This document shows, one piece after another, positions 26,346-39,307 of a stretch of 64,000 bases of DNA. Each line of letters opens with the position of its first letter. Positions within the stretch are counted from its first letter, which is position 1. This DNA comes from Chromobotia macracanthus. Its lineage: Eukaryota > Chordata > Actinopteri > Cypriniformes > Botiidae. The position numbers and the translations under genes are program-made. The notes under the pieces are model-generated. The model saw nothing but the letters and a program-made list of their open reading frames with translations, was not told the origin of the DNA and made no database searches. The DNA lies in contig JAZGTH010000008.1 of assembly GCA_036877525.1 (NCBI GenBank), positions 9,346,501 to 9,410,500 of the forward strand, read 5' to 3'.

Positions 26346-27275
26346 TTAATAAACGAACCAAAACTGCAACTAAAATAAGCGAATTATCATCATGCATCTA
26401 TAGCATATAGAAACGTCGCTTTGATATGTTGCTACATGAATATAGTCAAGTTTCAAGCAACACAAGAGGCAACACCGGAACAAATGAAAGACGTGTGAAT
26501 GTGTGATTTCTGCCACAGCATACACAAACATTGTTTATTACCCCTCAGTTTGATTGGCCATGATGTTTTAAAACCAGGCCATAGAACTGTCCGTTCTCAG
26601 TGGCTGGATTTAATTTTTACAAATTGCTAATCAATTATTAAATTGTGAAACATCTGTATCTCTCTCCTGGCACAGATTAAATGTGAGCTATTGCCTTCCG
26701 TTCCTAGATCACCCAGTCATCCACAACTATTATTTAGCTTCCTTTCCTTTTGGCGGTGTACTCGGTCTCAACAAGACCATGTTTCCCAACCCAAATCACC
26801 ATCAATCACAGTGTCATGTAAGAAACCATGTTTTCTCACTGGACTCCCCTCAGACAGAATCCAATATAAGCTTCTCTTTGTCAGGTCTGGCTCATGCTGT
26901 AGGCCTTCTGTGACTAATAGCTCAAAGGCTCTGCTTATCAACTGCAAGATCAATCGTCAATTAGAGTTTGTCAGTGTTGTAAGGAACGACGCACTGACAG
27001 TCAGCGAGGACACATGCCCATTCCGGATGCAACTTTGGGAATGTGCATTTTTCAGGTGTCTTATAATCAAGGGTACAAATCAAGCGGTGATGACAAACAA
27101 GGACGAATCTTATCAACAAAGGGCTAATTGCGACAAATCTCTGTTAAAAAAATGATTAAATGCAATTGCTCAAGCTAAAGGAGCTAAAGGATTGTTCCTT
27201 TAGCTAAAGTGATTGAAGATGGCGCTAGCTAGCAACACCGTGTCATGAGTTTGGTTCCCAGGAAACACACAAACT

Positions 27276-27581
27276 AGGGCTGCAAGATATTAAAATGATT
27301 AAAAATCTGCATATTGCAATGGTTTGCAATAACTAAACAACTCGAATACTTCATAAAGTTATGTATAGTCCAAGTTTTACGTCGATGAAGAGACTGGCAC
27401 GCAAGTGCTAGCTGGAATATATTTCTTTTCCCAGAAAGAATGTGAAACATGTATGTTGGTTATATAATTTTGAGTTTTGAAATGCATTTTAACGTCATTT
27501 AAATTGATTTTACAAACTTGAAGCATTATCGAATATTTATAGAACGCTATCACATTTTTCTTCAATATTGTGCAGCCCTTA
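27276..27581. mobile_element. hAT-like MITE with GGGCTGCA ends
   Basis: Terminal inverted repeats are AGGGCTGCAAGATATT at the left and, on the other strand at the right, AAGGGCTGCACAATATT. The 306-bp interior is AT-rich with TTGCAATGGTTTGCAATAAC. The ends resemble those of common zebrafish-type hAT derivatives. No clear 8-bp target duplication remains, so the hAT assignment is by end pattern only. Confidence 0.6.
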
Positions 27582-30500
27582 TCAAATCCATACTTTGATT
27601 ACATAGTAAGTCGTTTGGGAAACAAACTTCTTGCCAAATGCGTAAATGTAAGTCAAGGCTGTTTTTTTAACTTAAATTTTAGCACAACTTCCAATCATAC
27701 TTAGATAATTACATTTTTAAAAATGGTAAAAAGCGACTCAAAAGAAGCCAAACAGAGGGATTTTTGCTGCAGGCTCTGGTCTCTAACACAGATATCGTCA
27801 GCATCACGGAGGGAAGCAGAGCTGAATCTCTTGCACTGGCTGCATGATAGATGGCCTCCATTTAACCAGCTGTTAGGATCCCACGAGGATTCCTATCAGC
27901 CTGTAACAAACGTACAGCGACGGTCATCATACAATCCATCCTCTCAACCTGGAACTATCATCTCCTTTCTTTAAAGAATATGCATGAACCGAGCGAGTTA
28001 GTAATTAGCTCGTTAGAATTCACACTGAATACATTTTATGTTGCTGTTGTATCTATTCTTGGTGCCTTTAGCAAAACAAGGGAAAGAAACAATAACTCCA
28101 TTAATTTTTTATGTAAAGTCCAACCGTTGGTTTACAAGTAGGGGATAATGTACAGTTAGCCAGTCATCACTGCAAAATAACAGGACCAGACACAGAGGGC
28201 TTTTTACAATAATGACTGGCTGACTGTATATTAGCCTGGTTATTACTTGGCTACTTGCCAAATGATTAATAAATGGACATTAAATTATTTCATTATGTGA
28301 GAAGACAGAGAACACGGAGTGATAAGAGAGACACAGTGAAACACCTAGTGTCTGGGACAACTGTCAATTACACAGTTTAGCAGTCATTAAACAAAATTAA
28401 GCAGAACAGTTGGTTCTGGTGCTTGAAGCTGATTGGACGAGAGGAAAGGCGTTCCAAGAGTGCAGATATGAAACTAGTGGAGGAGTTCAAACGTGACGTT
28501 TATGATTGGATGCAGGCCTCTGTTATTATTTCTTTATTTACTTCTTTATGTACATCTAATCACTTTATAATATATTTTATATACATTATATATAACAGTA
28601 ATCAGCAAATGGTAGCAAACAGATGATGCGAGAAAGTTCTTTGGCGTAGGCCCCGTCCCCGACCCACGAATCCAGTGGGTTTTAGATTCCAGCTGTTTCT
28701 GCCTAAAGATGTAGGCGGGGCGGAGCCTACCCCTGGACGTGTGGACAGGGACCAATGATGGTGGTGAGGATCAGCATCAAAATCTGCGAACGCAAAAGTG
28801 AGTACTGAACTTACATACGCCAAGTGTCTAGTGGTAATTGGCTAGATCAATGAGTGATGAATGATGTGGCATTAGAGCCTTCTGGTAGAACTTATGCTAG
28901 AGCCTCCACTTCCACACACAAAAAGTTTTGGGCAATATTAAAGCAATATCACACTAGCAATCGAACCGCAGCCATGCTGACTTACAGCCACGGCACACTC
29001 TTGCTTATATTGCTTTAATATTTAACCACAGAATGCTACCATTCACCAATAACAATCAAGTGTTCCAGAAAGCTGCTTTAATAGGGCTAGTGTACTGCAA
29101 TACTGCAATACAGGCAAAACTGCACGACTTTCAAAATGTGATTACAAACTGCATACAACCCGCATTAACCAAAAGTAAATTGAATTTATAAATCAGGAAC
29201 CCAATTAAGACCAAAAAGGAGTTTACAGTTGCTTACAGAATTCATAAGCAAGGAGAATTATGCCGCATATTGTCAACCCATGAACCGCACGCATCCAGAC
29301 TTATAAAAAGACTTCCCAAAACCTAATAAGCAAAGAGACACTCTCCTACTGTGAATTAACAATCTTTATAACTCTACGTCCTGTCATCTCTGTAACATAT
29401 GCCATCTATAGCACACTTTTCAAAGTTCCTTGCCTTTCCATATCCTGTGAGAGTTCTTAATTCTGGGACGAAATATCGGAACGTTAAACTCAGGCAGCGC
29501 AGGTTTTATGACAGTGGTTCTAATTTGCAACTAGTTCTGCACCACTAAACAATATTCCATGCCACCCCGTTGCGTCGATGGAATAAGCCATTGCAGCACA
29601 AAAGCAATATTACTCAAATATCCACAGATCAGCAGATATTAAGTCATGTTTATAAGGGACAGATGCTGTTTTTCACTGCCTTCTGTTTTTCATTCACGTG
29701 TTTTCTCAATAGGTTCTTTTTGTTGAGATACCGTGTGAACAATGAATCTCAATTCATAAAATCTAATAGAAGTTCAGTACAAATAACTGCAGTTTAGCAA
29801 TAATAGGATCTCTACCAGGGCCCATTATTGAAAACAGTCGGTCACCATTGTTACTAATGAAACCAAATAAAATTCTCAATTTATCTTCGGTTACCTGTGG
29901 TTCAGCTACCTGTGGTTGCCGCGCTCGTGCAAACTTAATATAATGCGTACTTAATATACACCGCCGCATACGATATTTCCATGGGACCGATTTTACCAGT
30001 CACATACGCCTTCAATATTTCAGTGGCTCGCTGCTGCGTGTTTGTTTACTCTTTTCATCTTGGTATTCAAATGGCAGAGTTACACGGCCACCCAGGGGTT
30101 TCATAGACTGTTCCTCACGATCCGAGATGGATGTCACTCCCTCCCGGAAAAAAACACACACATCACAGCCAGCACATGTTCTGCTTCTGCCCTGGGCTCC
30201 TCTGAAATCCCACTCATGCGCTTAATTATCCATCATGCTGGAGATTGCGACGTGCCTTTTGCAGTCATGCAAGCTGCAGGTGATGAACCCAAAAAAAACA
30301 TCTTAAACATAAAACCGATTGCTACGCCTCTCTCGGGATTATTAGACTTACTGTAGTTTTGCTGTAGATCTTATTTACAGTTGATCTGTGAAATTCTACT
30401 TTTTTTTCCTACTTTTATAGTAAACAGACCTTAATAACTAGACCTTTGCCATTGCATGGGGAGGAGAAACGCATTTGCAGCCAAGGATATGCACCACCTC

Positions 30501-31361
30501 TGGCAAAAGCACATTATATGCCTGCCAGCCATTGATTTTGAGTTAGAGATGTTAGTAGACTGCATAGTGGACGGTATGAGATTCTTTGTAGTTCCCCTGA
30601 GCTCTGTCTCCTGATATAAACTTGGCAACAGTGTGACTTTTCCTTTTAGGAGAGTAAAGCACAAAGAAATTGGCCGAGAAACCAGCATAATTATCTTACT
30701 CTTCTTCTTTTTTTACAATCACAAAGAGGGACTATAAACAAAATTTACGCCTTAGTTGAGGGAGTAATGAAAACATGCTCAAGCACATATTGTCCCTGTC
30801 CAAACAGAAGCAATATTTACACAACAATGTAAACAACAAGTAAAAAGGGCAAAAGTTAAAACATTTCAGCTGCCACTTTCTAATTCACCCTTCATTTCTA
30901 GCTTTAAAACAAACACAAATATACATTAAACAACGCACCACTTGTTTAATATTATACTCCTTGTTTGTATACAAATATTACCAAGACCTTCCTCACTGAC
31001 CAGTTCTCGATCGTCAGCTTGCTGCGGTCAGCACAAAACCAGAAACTGACGTGGCAAAATGCTCCATAATATGAGGGCCAGCAGTTGGCTACAGCACAAA
31101 ACCGGCCTTAACTACACACAGTGTGACACAGAAACAATGCAGTCCAAATAGAGTCCCTCTCTGAGTCAAAACACACAAATCATTGATTGAACTTTTATAG
31201 CCTGTGCTACCATACTGTAAATCAGTGGTTCTCATAAACAAATTGCAGTCCCTGATAATTATTACTATAGTGGTCAGCACAATACTGTACAGTCAAAGCG
31301 TCTTACAGTGCCATGATTCTTTCTAACTACAGGAACATTAACATTAATCAAAATACGACAT

Positions 31362-31622
31362 TACCCATCTAACAGGGAACATTCTCAATGTTCTCTAAAA
31401 GTTCTCTCACAGTTATCAAAAAGGTTCTTGCAGTAACATTATGTCATATCAAAAACGCTGTTTTCAAATTGTTAGTGGAACATTTTGAAAATGCTGATTT
31501 ATGTTGACGTGAAAAATTTTGATTTTAAAAAATTAACATTTTAAACCTTCCTAGATCATTCAAAATAACATTTACTTAATAGAAGAGTTTGGGAAACAAC
31601 CTAAAATTGTTACCAGGGAATA
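31362..31622 (+). mobile_element. AACGTT MITE family, copy 3
   Basis: A near-complete copy. It has CCATCTAACAGGGAACATT at the head, then TTCTCTAAAAGTTCTCTC and AGGTTCTTGCAGTAACATTA, then the middle word TTAGTGGAACATTTTGAAAA, and ends AACCTAAAATTGTTACCAGG. Confidence 0.7.
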
Positions 31623-31636
31623 TGCATGTTGCATAC

Positions 31637-31662
31637 AGTGCACAAGTGTGCACTTGTGCACT
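31637..31662. repeat. 12-bp inverted repeat with 2-bp loop
   Basis: The arms AGTGCACAAGTG and CACTTGTGCACT are separated by TG. Each arm contains the E-box-like word CAAGTG. It sits just outside the AACGTT MITE copy 3. Confidence 0.7.
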
Positions 31663-31817
31663 TGTTGCATGCGTTTATTAATGACAAAAACTGTTTTAAC
31701 ATTTCAAGTGGTACTTGAATATTCTGATTTAATTTTAGGTGTTACGTGGCCTGAAACGTTTAAGAACCACAATTTGAATTATGGTGTGTTTACAACAATA
31801 TGGTATGATAGATATGG

Positions 31818-32045
31818 GAACCCATACCCAAAATGTGACCTCTGCATTTAACCCATCACTGGCGAGGAGAGAACACACACACCCCTGAAGCAGTGGGCAG
31901 CACACTACTGCGCCCTGGGAGCAATTAGGGGTTGGGTACCTTGCTCAGGAGCACTTCAGTTGCTACCTGTCGGCACTGGAATTGAACCAGCAACCTTATG
32001 ACCACAAGCCCTACTCATTTACCAGTAGGCCACAACTGCCCCCAA
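31818..32045 (-). mobile_element. V-SINE/HE-type tRNA-derived SINE
   Basis: On the minus strand the element has a tRNA-like head with B box GGTTGCTGGTTCAATTCC (about 31978-31995). A conserved central domain follows, with GAAGTGCTCCTGAGCAAGG and CCCAGGGCGCAGTAG, and then a tail containing AAATGCAGAGGTCACATTTT. Head, core and tail are all present, so it is close to full length. The family name is a pattern-based assignment. Confidence 0.75.
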
Positions 32046-34448
32046 GCAGTAACAAGTGAAAATGACACCAGCCTGGAAAAAAATATGGAAAAGCTAGAAA
32101 CCAGACTGTCAGCACACAGCTGCAAGATGTTTTGTTATGATTTGACCATCGCCTTGTCAGAGCTACAGACTGTGGAAAGAACCGCAGCCATGCTAAACAC
32201 ACGCTGCTTTGAGCTTTGATTTCACTATCCAGCATGCGGAACTCTACAGACTGAGGTATGCTTTAAACATGAACTGCCAACAGAACAAAATCAAAAGACC
32301 TATCCTTTGTGACATGAATAGCACAAGCGTTTCAGAAAATAGCAAAACCACAAAGCCATATATGCCGCAAGAACAATCTTTCTATTATTGATATGTCTGA
32401 ATAAAAGTACGTTTACATTTTATTTTTGATAGAAAGGCATTAATATTATCTCACTTAGATTTTGCCATAAAATCTATGAGACTGTCCCTAGCAATGAACC
32501 ATGGAGCTTTATTATGTATATACTGTATAATATTATATATAGTCTCCTATAGTCTTTTGACACTCCACTAGTTATTCTGCAGTTGTGAGAAACTGAAACC
32601 CAGAATCCTTCAAATCATGAGGATTTGTGAAGATCATCCTCCTTTAATACCAAAGGAGAGTGAGAAAAGGCAAACCACTTTAACACTGCGGGCAATCAAA
32701 AGGATGCACGCAATTGAGGTACATTTTATGGCTAAGTATACCACTTTTCCAACACAAACAGCCTAATCATATCCTTTCAATGGTTTGCGAATCATATGTA
32801 GGCAGACAATCCAAAACAGAGTATGATCATTTTATGAACCTACAGTAAAGCTGGTGTGACATTCATGCAGACATAGAGAAGTCAAACATATTATAAAAGG
32901 GAAGAGGAAATAAGTAGTCTCATTACTAAAATTTACAAGGTTCGGAAGAAAGTTAGTATGGGTGGGCCCCTACTCTACAGGGCCCAATGAGGACCTTAGA
33001 GAGCCAACACCCACCCGACAACAGTCGTGATCGTGACACACATGAAGGATCAGACAGTGCTGCTGTATTAAAAGAGATAATGTGACAACTGCATGTTCAC
33101 ACACAGCTAAGATCCCGATCAGACCGTGGCTTTAAAAACACCACATTACTGCATCTTGGAGAGAACTTGATGTGCCTGACTCATGTAGATTTTCATAAAC
33201 ATGTCCGACAAACATTTATCTCTTGAAATGAATCCACGTTGAAAACCAAATAGACTCATTAAGAACCCATCATACACAACACGGCAACAAAGCTGAAGCA
33301 TCACCATGAAGGTTTACAAAAGCAAATGAAAGCAGATTACAACTTTTAAAGTGAGCTTGTAGTGACGTCAGGCCTTGTGACTTTCCCATTGCATCACAGA
33401 TGACATCACTATGGGGATTTATAATAGGAAATACCGTACAGTTATCAGTGTACATTCACTCAGTCTGGATTGACAGTCTGACTGAAATCCTCCAGAAAGG
33501 TGAAACCCGTACAGAGATACATTTCCGATGACACAAATCAATTATTGACGCCCCTATGGGAATGATTTCAAGAATTCAAAGCTCGCAGTTTACCTCAAGG
33601 TTTGAAAAGGTGAATGAGATGTGGCTATAATTTGATCCCATTTTTAAAGGCCAAATTCAATACCAACCCCTTAGGATCTGACAACATCATTTAGTGAAAC
33701 AAGCCAATGTTTACCATTTCAGACAACATATTAATCCTACGCCTGCACAACGGCTGAAATCAATTAAAACCATCTCAGCTGGAATACAGATGCTCACTGC
33801 CTTTGGCATTAGTAATATTTAAGTACACTTTTCTTAAATTAAAAGAAAAGAATAATAAAAGACATAATGCCGTGTGGGATGCTTTGAGGGAGGCGTGCTT
33901 TGGTGAATCTCTGACAGCTTTCTTACACCAGATCAATGGTGCTGTCTTCAAAACATGAATGGATGAAATGAAACAGCATGAATTCGTGATTTGTTGCAAG
34001 CCCTAACTCTTTCAGAAATGGACCTCGACTACATGAACGGGCTGCGTCTTGAAACCTAGTGAGCTGCCTACCTAGGTATCACAGTCGAGATCTGAATATT
34101 GCAAAGTTCAAACCTGATATACCTATGTGCATTGACAGGCAGTTCACTAGGAAACAATACACTATTATTGGGCATTATACTTTAACGCATGGACATCTGT
34201 AACTGAAGCTGTAAGGATCACATCAATGTATTCACTTTCATAATACAGGCGAGCGTTTGGATACATTACGCGCCCGGTTACGCATTTGGGTGCTGCTTTT
34301 TACGCACTTGGCGAGCTCGGCGCATCTCCAAAGCGTCCCATTGAGAGTCTGTTCATTATACTCCACACTTACAAATAAACATCCCCGATCTCTCCTTCAC
34401 AAGCGTCGAAACCCAAGCAAGGAGAGCTTCGGCAAAAGTAAGACTTAC

Positions 34449-34735
34449 TTTTCTTGGATTACGTTCTCCTTGATGGCACCCAGGGTGGAGTGACTGTTGC
34501 CCTGTTGTTGGAGCCTGCAGGTGGCCAGGTGCCTCTGGTGCTGATCCTTCAGGCAGGCGTTCTCCTGACAGAGATCGGACACTTGCTGTTCGAGTCCCTC
34601 GATCCGGATCTTCTGCTTCTCCAGCAACTCCTGTTGGGTTTCGATGATTTTATTGAGCTCTTTCAGGTACTCCGTCGCCTTGCTGGGGTTTTCGGTCGGG
34701 TTTTCCATATCGGCGTACGCGAAATGCCCATCCAT
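34449..34735 (-). CDS. iqsec1: iqsec1-like Arf-GEF, first coding exon (partial gene)
   Basis: This exon encodes 95 codons plus two bases, ending at a strong donor (AAAA followed by GTAAGT). The protein starts MDGHFAYADMENPTENP and continues into a coiled coil at about residues 20-72, with NPSKATEYLKELNKIIETQ and heptad leucines and isoleucines. This is the N-terminal coiled coil typical of IQSEC1-3 (BRAG) proteins. Those proteins activate Arf6 at endosomes and the postsynaptic density; their IQ motif, Sec7 and PH domains lie downstream, outside this window. iqsec1 is chosen over iqsec2 and iqsec3 because hdac11 lies divergently 26 kb away, as on human 3p25. The ATG at 34735 is the first in frame after an in-frame TGA upstream; its Kozak context is weak (C at -3). 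A GTG lies in frame 11 codons upstream. Confidence 0.82.
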
Positions 34736-34739
34736 GGGG

Positions 34740-34905
34740 CGATTTGATCCGATGAGCTTGGGGTTCACAGACGCTCCGCCATTGTTTACGCTCGCTGGTG
34801 CTGCTGAGGGCTGAAGTTGCGCTCAAGCGCTCGTCCGCCGCAGCGCGCCGTCCGGAGGCTCTGCGCTGCGCCACGATAACTAACCCACCGTAACCCGCTC
34901 CGTGG
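34740..34905 (-). promoter_or_regulatory. iqsec1 5' leader and CpG-richer promoter region
   Basis: This is one of the few CpG-dense stretches in the window (repeated CGC, GCG, CCGCCG). It directly precedes the first coding exon on the minus strand. No TATA box is apparent, which fits a CpG-type promoter. The transcription start cannot be placed from sequence alone. Confidence 0.5.
34765..34782 (-). promoter_or_regulatory. 5-codon upstream ORF (MAERL) in the iqsec1 leader
   Basis: ATGGCGGAGCGTCTGTGA sits in a strong Kozak context (ACA before ATG, G after) and is out of frame with the main start. It ends 30 bases before the iqsec1 ATG. If the transcript starts upstream of it, this uORF should reduce initiation at the weak main ATG. 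Confidence 0.6.
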
Positions 34906-35528
34906 ATGGTAAATCCATTTAACCCTTCAGTGGAAGGACTGAATCGGTGCTTAACGCTGAAATATCACACAGGCGTTTAGTTGCCTTTAAAATACTGTAT
35001 TGCATTGATATGGCATCTCCATCAAGATGCTCCCAAAATCATTCCGTTTTTCAGGACGGGGTTGATCAACATCATGCCCAAAGTGGCTCATCCGTGCCCA
35101 CACACACAACAGGTACCCACCTCGCCCAAGCCACTCCCTCGATAGTACAGAAGAGAGAGAGGGAAGTCACATTTGTTTGCCTTGTCTTAAATTGCTTAAA
35201 TTGCGCTTATGTTTTATTATGTATAATAAAAGCCAGTTCCGGCTTTTATTATAAACGTTTCATCCTCGATCTTTGCTTTTTTGCTGGCAACATTTTATGA
35301 AAGCGTTTTATTATGTGTTTGATTCATGCATTCACACGTCCTTTGAATCGTTATGATTAACTTTTCATTTTATTATAATATAAACTCGTCATTTTATTAT
35401 AATCCCCAAAACTGGGGTTATTGCTAGCTCTGTTTTAGTAGATCATCCCGTTTCATTCAGAATTAAATACAATTGAGCAGCATGATATTATTTCACGCAG
35501 CGACCCCTCCGGTTTTCTGATTGAATGC

Positions 35529-35542
35529 GCGCCCTCTGGCGG
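35529..35542 (-). promoter_or_regulatory. consensus CTCF core site
   Basis: The minus strand reads CCGCCAGAGGGCGC, which matches the published core CCRSYAGRKGGCRS at all 14 positions. It is about 0.8 kb upstream of the iqsec1 first coding exon, between the two divergent genes. Confidence 0.6.
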
Positions 35543-35655
35543 CTGTCCTTGGTAATAACACAACGGGGCTTTCAATGGATGCTTGTTTGCCATCATGCCA
35601 ATAGGGAAAGTGTCACCAGAAAAGAAGATAATTATATGTTTGTTATATTTTTTGG

Positions 35656-35709
35656 TGGGGGGGGTTTTTCCCTCTCAAAAAATTTTTTTTTTTTTTTTTT
35701 TTTGGGGGA
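35656..35709. repeat. poly-G / poly-A / poly-T homopolymer tract
   Basis: A run of G (about 8), then T5, A6 and a T run of about 21, then G5. Such tracts are prone to slippage and sequencing or assembly error. Confidence 0.8.
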
Positions 35710-36057
35710 TTCTGGTTTTTTGGTGGTGCAAGCTGACACGGAGGAAGATTTCAGGAACTGTTTATCTTCCCAGTTGTCATGACAGGCAGTCATTGGCATA
35801 TGCTGTTTGGCGCAGCAGCGGTACCTGCGCATTGTGCTGCTAATGAGGAAGAGACAGTAGATAATGTGCATAATTCACACTTCATCCTGTGTGATCACAA
35901 AGCCTGTCTTCATCAAAGCCTATGCAATGACAGTGAGGATGGTTTGAATTCTGCTGTAGTGTTCCTCAAAAAGGAAATGTATTTTTAGAAGCCTTTGTCT
36001 GCTCTTGATTATTTGTTAACTAACTTTTAGCCCTTAGTTAAAAACAAAATCGCTTCT

Positions 36058-36384
36058 ACCCGGCTAACAGTGTAAAGTTGTAAGAACATTTCCCTAAAAA
36101 CGTTAAAAACGTTACTTTGAAAGCTCTAGTTACATTTAAAACGTCCAGTTTTTTTAGATGTTGTATTAACGTTCTTACTTGATTATATGAACATAATTCA
36201 AACTTTTAATTCTGTAGCATTTTTTTTAAATGTTCCAATTCCAATTTAAGAATAACATTTTTGATATATGATGTAACGTAAAAAAAGTTCAACTAACGTT
36301 ACTGCAAGAACATTTTGAAAACTTTGAGAGAGCTTTGGGAAAACGTTAGACAATGTTCTGAGAACGTTCCCTGTAAGCTGGTTA
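36058..36384 (-). mobile_element. AACGTT MITE family, copy 4 (longest intact)
   Basis: A complete copy in reverse orientation. It starts ACCCGGCTAACAG, has GTAAGAACATTTCCCTAAAA and several AACGTT words, and ends AGAACGTTCCCTGTAAGCTGG. Its ends form the inverted repeat of the family. Confidence 0.75.
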
Positions 36385-39307
36385 GTCTTTTTCAGAAGAT
36401 TACTTTTTTGGCAGAAAATAAGTACTGGGACAAAAAACACCAATTATCTTTCTTTCTCATTAAGACTCCAGATTCCAGATGGTACATCCCCACCATCTTT
36501 TCCTGTAATTAATATCTAAATGCACCAAGCGATCAGTATGAATCCCTCCGCATTCACTTATAACATCACATGAGGCCATAAAACACCAGTACCCTTAACA
36601 GTGAGCTTAGACTGCATTGATCGAGTCACGACTTACGGCCTTCAAGCAGAACCTGTGCAGCTTTAAGCTTTGCAGCTTGAATTCTTTACTGAATCAGTAC
36701 TATTAGAACATCCAGCCCACCTCATTCCAAATCTAGCATTTGGTTGCAGCAGATTCATACAGCATCTCAAACTGAATGTGCTCCTATATGGAGAAGATAT
36801 TGCAAGCAAAAGATGATGCTACAATTTCATCTGTAAAGAAAATAGGTTCTTTGATGGAAACGTAGTCTTTTGGATAAAAGCTTTTTTTAATTAACTAATA
36901 GAATAGAATGTAAAACTCAACTGCCTCAACAGTATTACAGTATTCCATGTTATTCTCAATACATTTTAATTCAGTACCAGCCCAAAAAGTCTTGCACAAA
37001 CATCTAATAATTGGCCAGCAGGTGGATGAGGTGCCTAGAGGAAAAGAAAACATATTTTGCCTCTTAAAAATGTGCATATTTTTTGATGGAAACACATCTC
37101 AGCATCATTGGGACAGACTATGTGGTAAACAAGAATATATCTTTTTTGTTATGTTCATTGTCACTAAATGTAAGCAATGGCTACTGTATAATCACATGCT
37201 ATGTGGTTCATTTCCGAATATAAAAACATTATTCTTCTACCTTGCCTTTTGTGCTACAGTGCTGTCTCAATAGAATGACAGGCAACACTGACTTCTTCTC
37301 TGTGTCTGATGTTTTGAGCGAATTTCCTGTCTGATTCCAAACAGACTGTAGCCTGAAGGGAGGCTGTCGTCTACCTCTTTCCATCTGTATCTCTTTCTCT
37401 GCCCTCATCTTCTCAGTCTGAGCTTGTTTTCCTGTTGTACTATCATCTTCAGTTCTTCTTTGCGAGTAATTTTAACTCAGCTAGAGTTCTCTAATGCTTA
37501 AACGTTTCATTAGCCTGACGTTCAATTCAATTGCATAATTATTTGCAATAGCATTTCTAGTTTTGGGCCTTATAACAAACCAGTCCTCAAACCGTAGGCT
37601 TGTGAACTGTTAAAAAGTTGTTAACATCAAATTTGTCCTGAAGTTCTTGAGTACATAGAAATAAGTTTGAATTTATTTAATTGCAACACTAAAACACCCC
37701 GGCGCGTACTCTGTACAGATTTATTCTTATAATAAACCACCAATCTTATTCAAAAAGCATCAAGGATGCAATTTACATCATGATTCGTTTTATCAACGTA
37801 CAAAATCGCAAACATTTTCTATAGATTTACGTGTGGTGATCAAGGGCACAGATATAATAACCTTAATGGCTTACGGTTTTTAAATAGCCTTTTACTGAAA
37901 AGTGCATTGATTTTTTAAGAAACGTGTGCATTTTTACATGCACAATGGCATTTCTGTAGCCGAATGTCTATGGGGCATATTGAAATGGAGTGAACGAAAG
38001 GAAATGTAGCCTAAGCTCCTTTGTGAGACTGACAAAGCACTTCAGAATATCCCCATGACACTGCCAGGGAGAAGTGCTTGTCTGTCAGTCATGTTTGACT
38101 CTTTCTGCATAGCACATTTAAAATTTTACATCCATCCACTGAGTGTAGCATATTTCTTTAACATGTAATTTGCTTTTCCATAAGCCAGGACAACAGCATT
38201 GGTACAGCAATGCCTGCACCTCCTAGATAATATGTCAGGTCTTTTATTGGTTGAAGGAGACTCATTAAAGATGCGTTAAAAACCCTCCTTTACCGACAGT
38301 AAGTGCCATTAAACAAAACAATATGAAATCAGTCAAAATCAATATGGAGAGCCCTAATTTTGTGTGAGTGCTTTTTAATAAACTAAACACAATTCAGAGC
38401 AGCAATAGCCTCAGAATCAAAACGATCCTATTTAGTCTATGTTTTTAAATACAATTGCCTCGTCTTTATTGTGCACAATTAATCAGTGCACATTAATAAA
38501 AAGAGAATAATGTTTGTAATCTCTCATCTTTAAATCAGTATGTGCTCCATTTCTGAAACTGCTTTCCTCGTCAGATGATGTCACCAAGCCCTGCTGTCTT
38601 TCAACCAATCCTGTTCTACTACCACAAATCATATAGTACACTTATTTAATTTCTGTATTGTATACATCTGTACTATGCTTTGTTTTGTTTCTCTTCTTTA
38701 TGAGTACATTGGCAGTGCACATAACATGCAAATAAATCTTTCTTGAATTTGAATCTCCAGACCACACTCAGATAGCCAGACTGGCCAGACCGGTACGGTA
38801 CGACTGTCCTATTCTACATTGTTCTCACTGTATATTCTGTTACACTAGTAAATGGGTTTAAATGTAAAATGAAATGGATTGTGAATCCAGTTTCATGTTG
38901 ACTGTTTCTCTGCATTGTTCTGGTCTAATTGAATCTTCACTTACACTATTAGTCCGCAGCAACCTGTCTAAACAGCTGTCACACACACATAACAGACTCA
39001 CATCAGCCATGTCAGCACATTAGCATGTAGCTGAAGTCTCAGCCTTTCATGTGCGTTGAATTTCTTAACAGCATCTCAGTGGAAGGCCCATTTGATCTGG
39101 AATCCAGAGAATTAGTCAAAGATTCCAAAGAGACTTCTTGTGATGGAACAGCTTTACTTCCTAAAACTAAAAACATTTGGAGGGATTATGTTTCTTTTTT
39201 TATTTATCTACCCTTATTTTATAGTGTAGATGACACAAAACAGAACTAATCCACAACATTCTATTCCAATGCATGTTTATGAAAGAGGACTGAGCTTGAT
39301 AAACTAA

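Larger units (their letters stand above)
24351..31361. other. large iqsec1 intron, right part
   Basis: No coding exon is recognised. The second TTAA-flanked MITE and a GCTGCA-ended MITE are entered separately. Near 28640-28745 lies a short GC-richer patch with a GC box (GGCGGGGCGGAGCC) but no exon that I can support. Confidence 0.45.
31623..34448. other. iqsec1 intron adjoining the first coding exon
   Basis: Apart from the hairpin at 31637-31662 and the SINE at 31818-32045, nothing gene-like is recognised. The interval ends at the donor of the first coding exon. Confidence 0.45.
34906..36057. other. upstream flank of iqsec1
   Basis: No gene is recognised; a 117-codon plus-strand frame at 34947-35300 shows no known family features. 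The flank contains the CTCF-type site (35529-35542) and a homopolymer-rich tract (35656-35709). Confidence 0.45.

Noticed and set aside
26691..27155. 154-codon plus-strand open frame
   Set aside because: No recognisable domain, no splice context and no promoter; its length is within chance for 64 kb of sequence and its residues look random.
34454..34747. 97-codon plus-strand open frame rich in Leu
   Set aside because: It is the antisense shadow of the iqsec1 coiled-coil exon.
34947..35300. 117-codon plus-strand frame just upstream of iqsec1
   Set aside because: No family features. It overlaps an AT-rich flank and ends in hydrophobic low-information sequence; a divergent gene is not supported.
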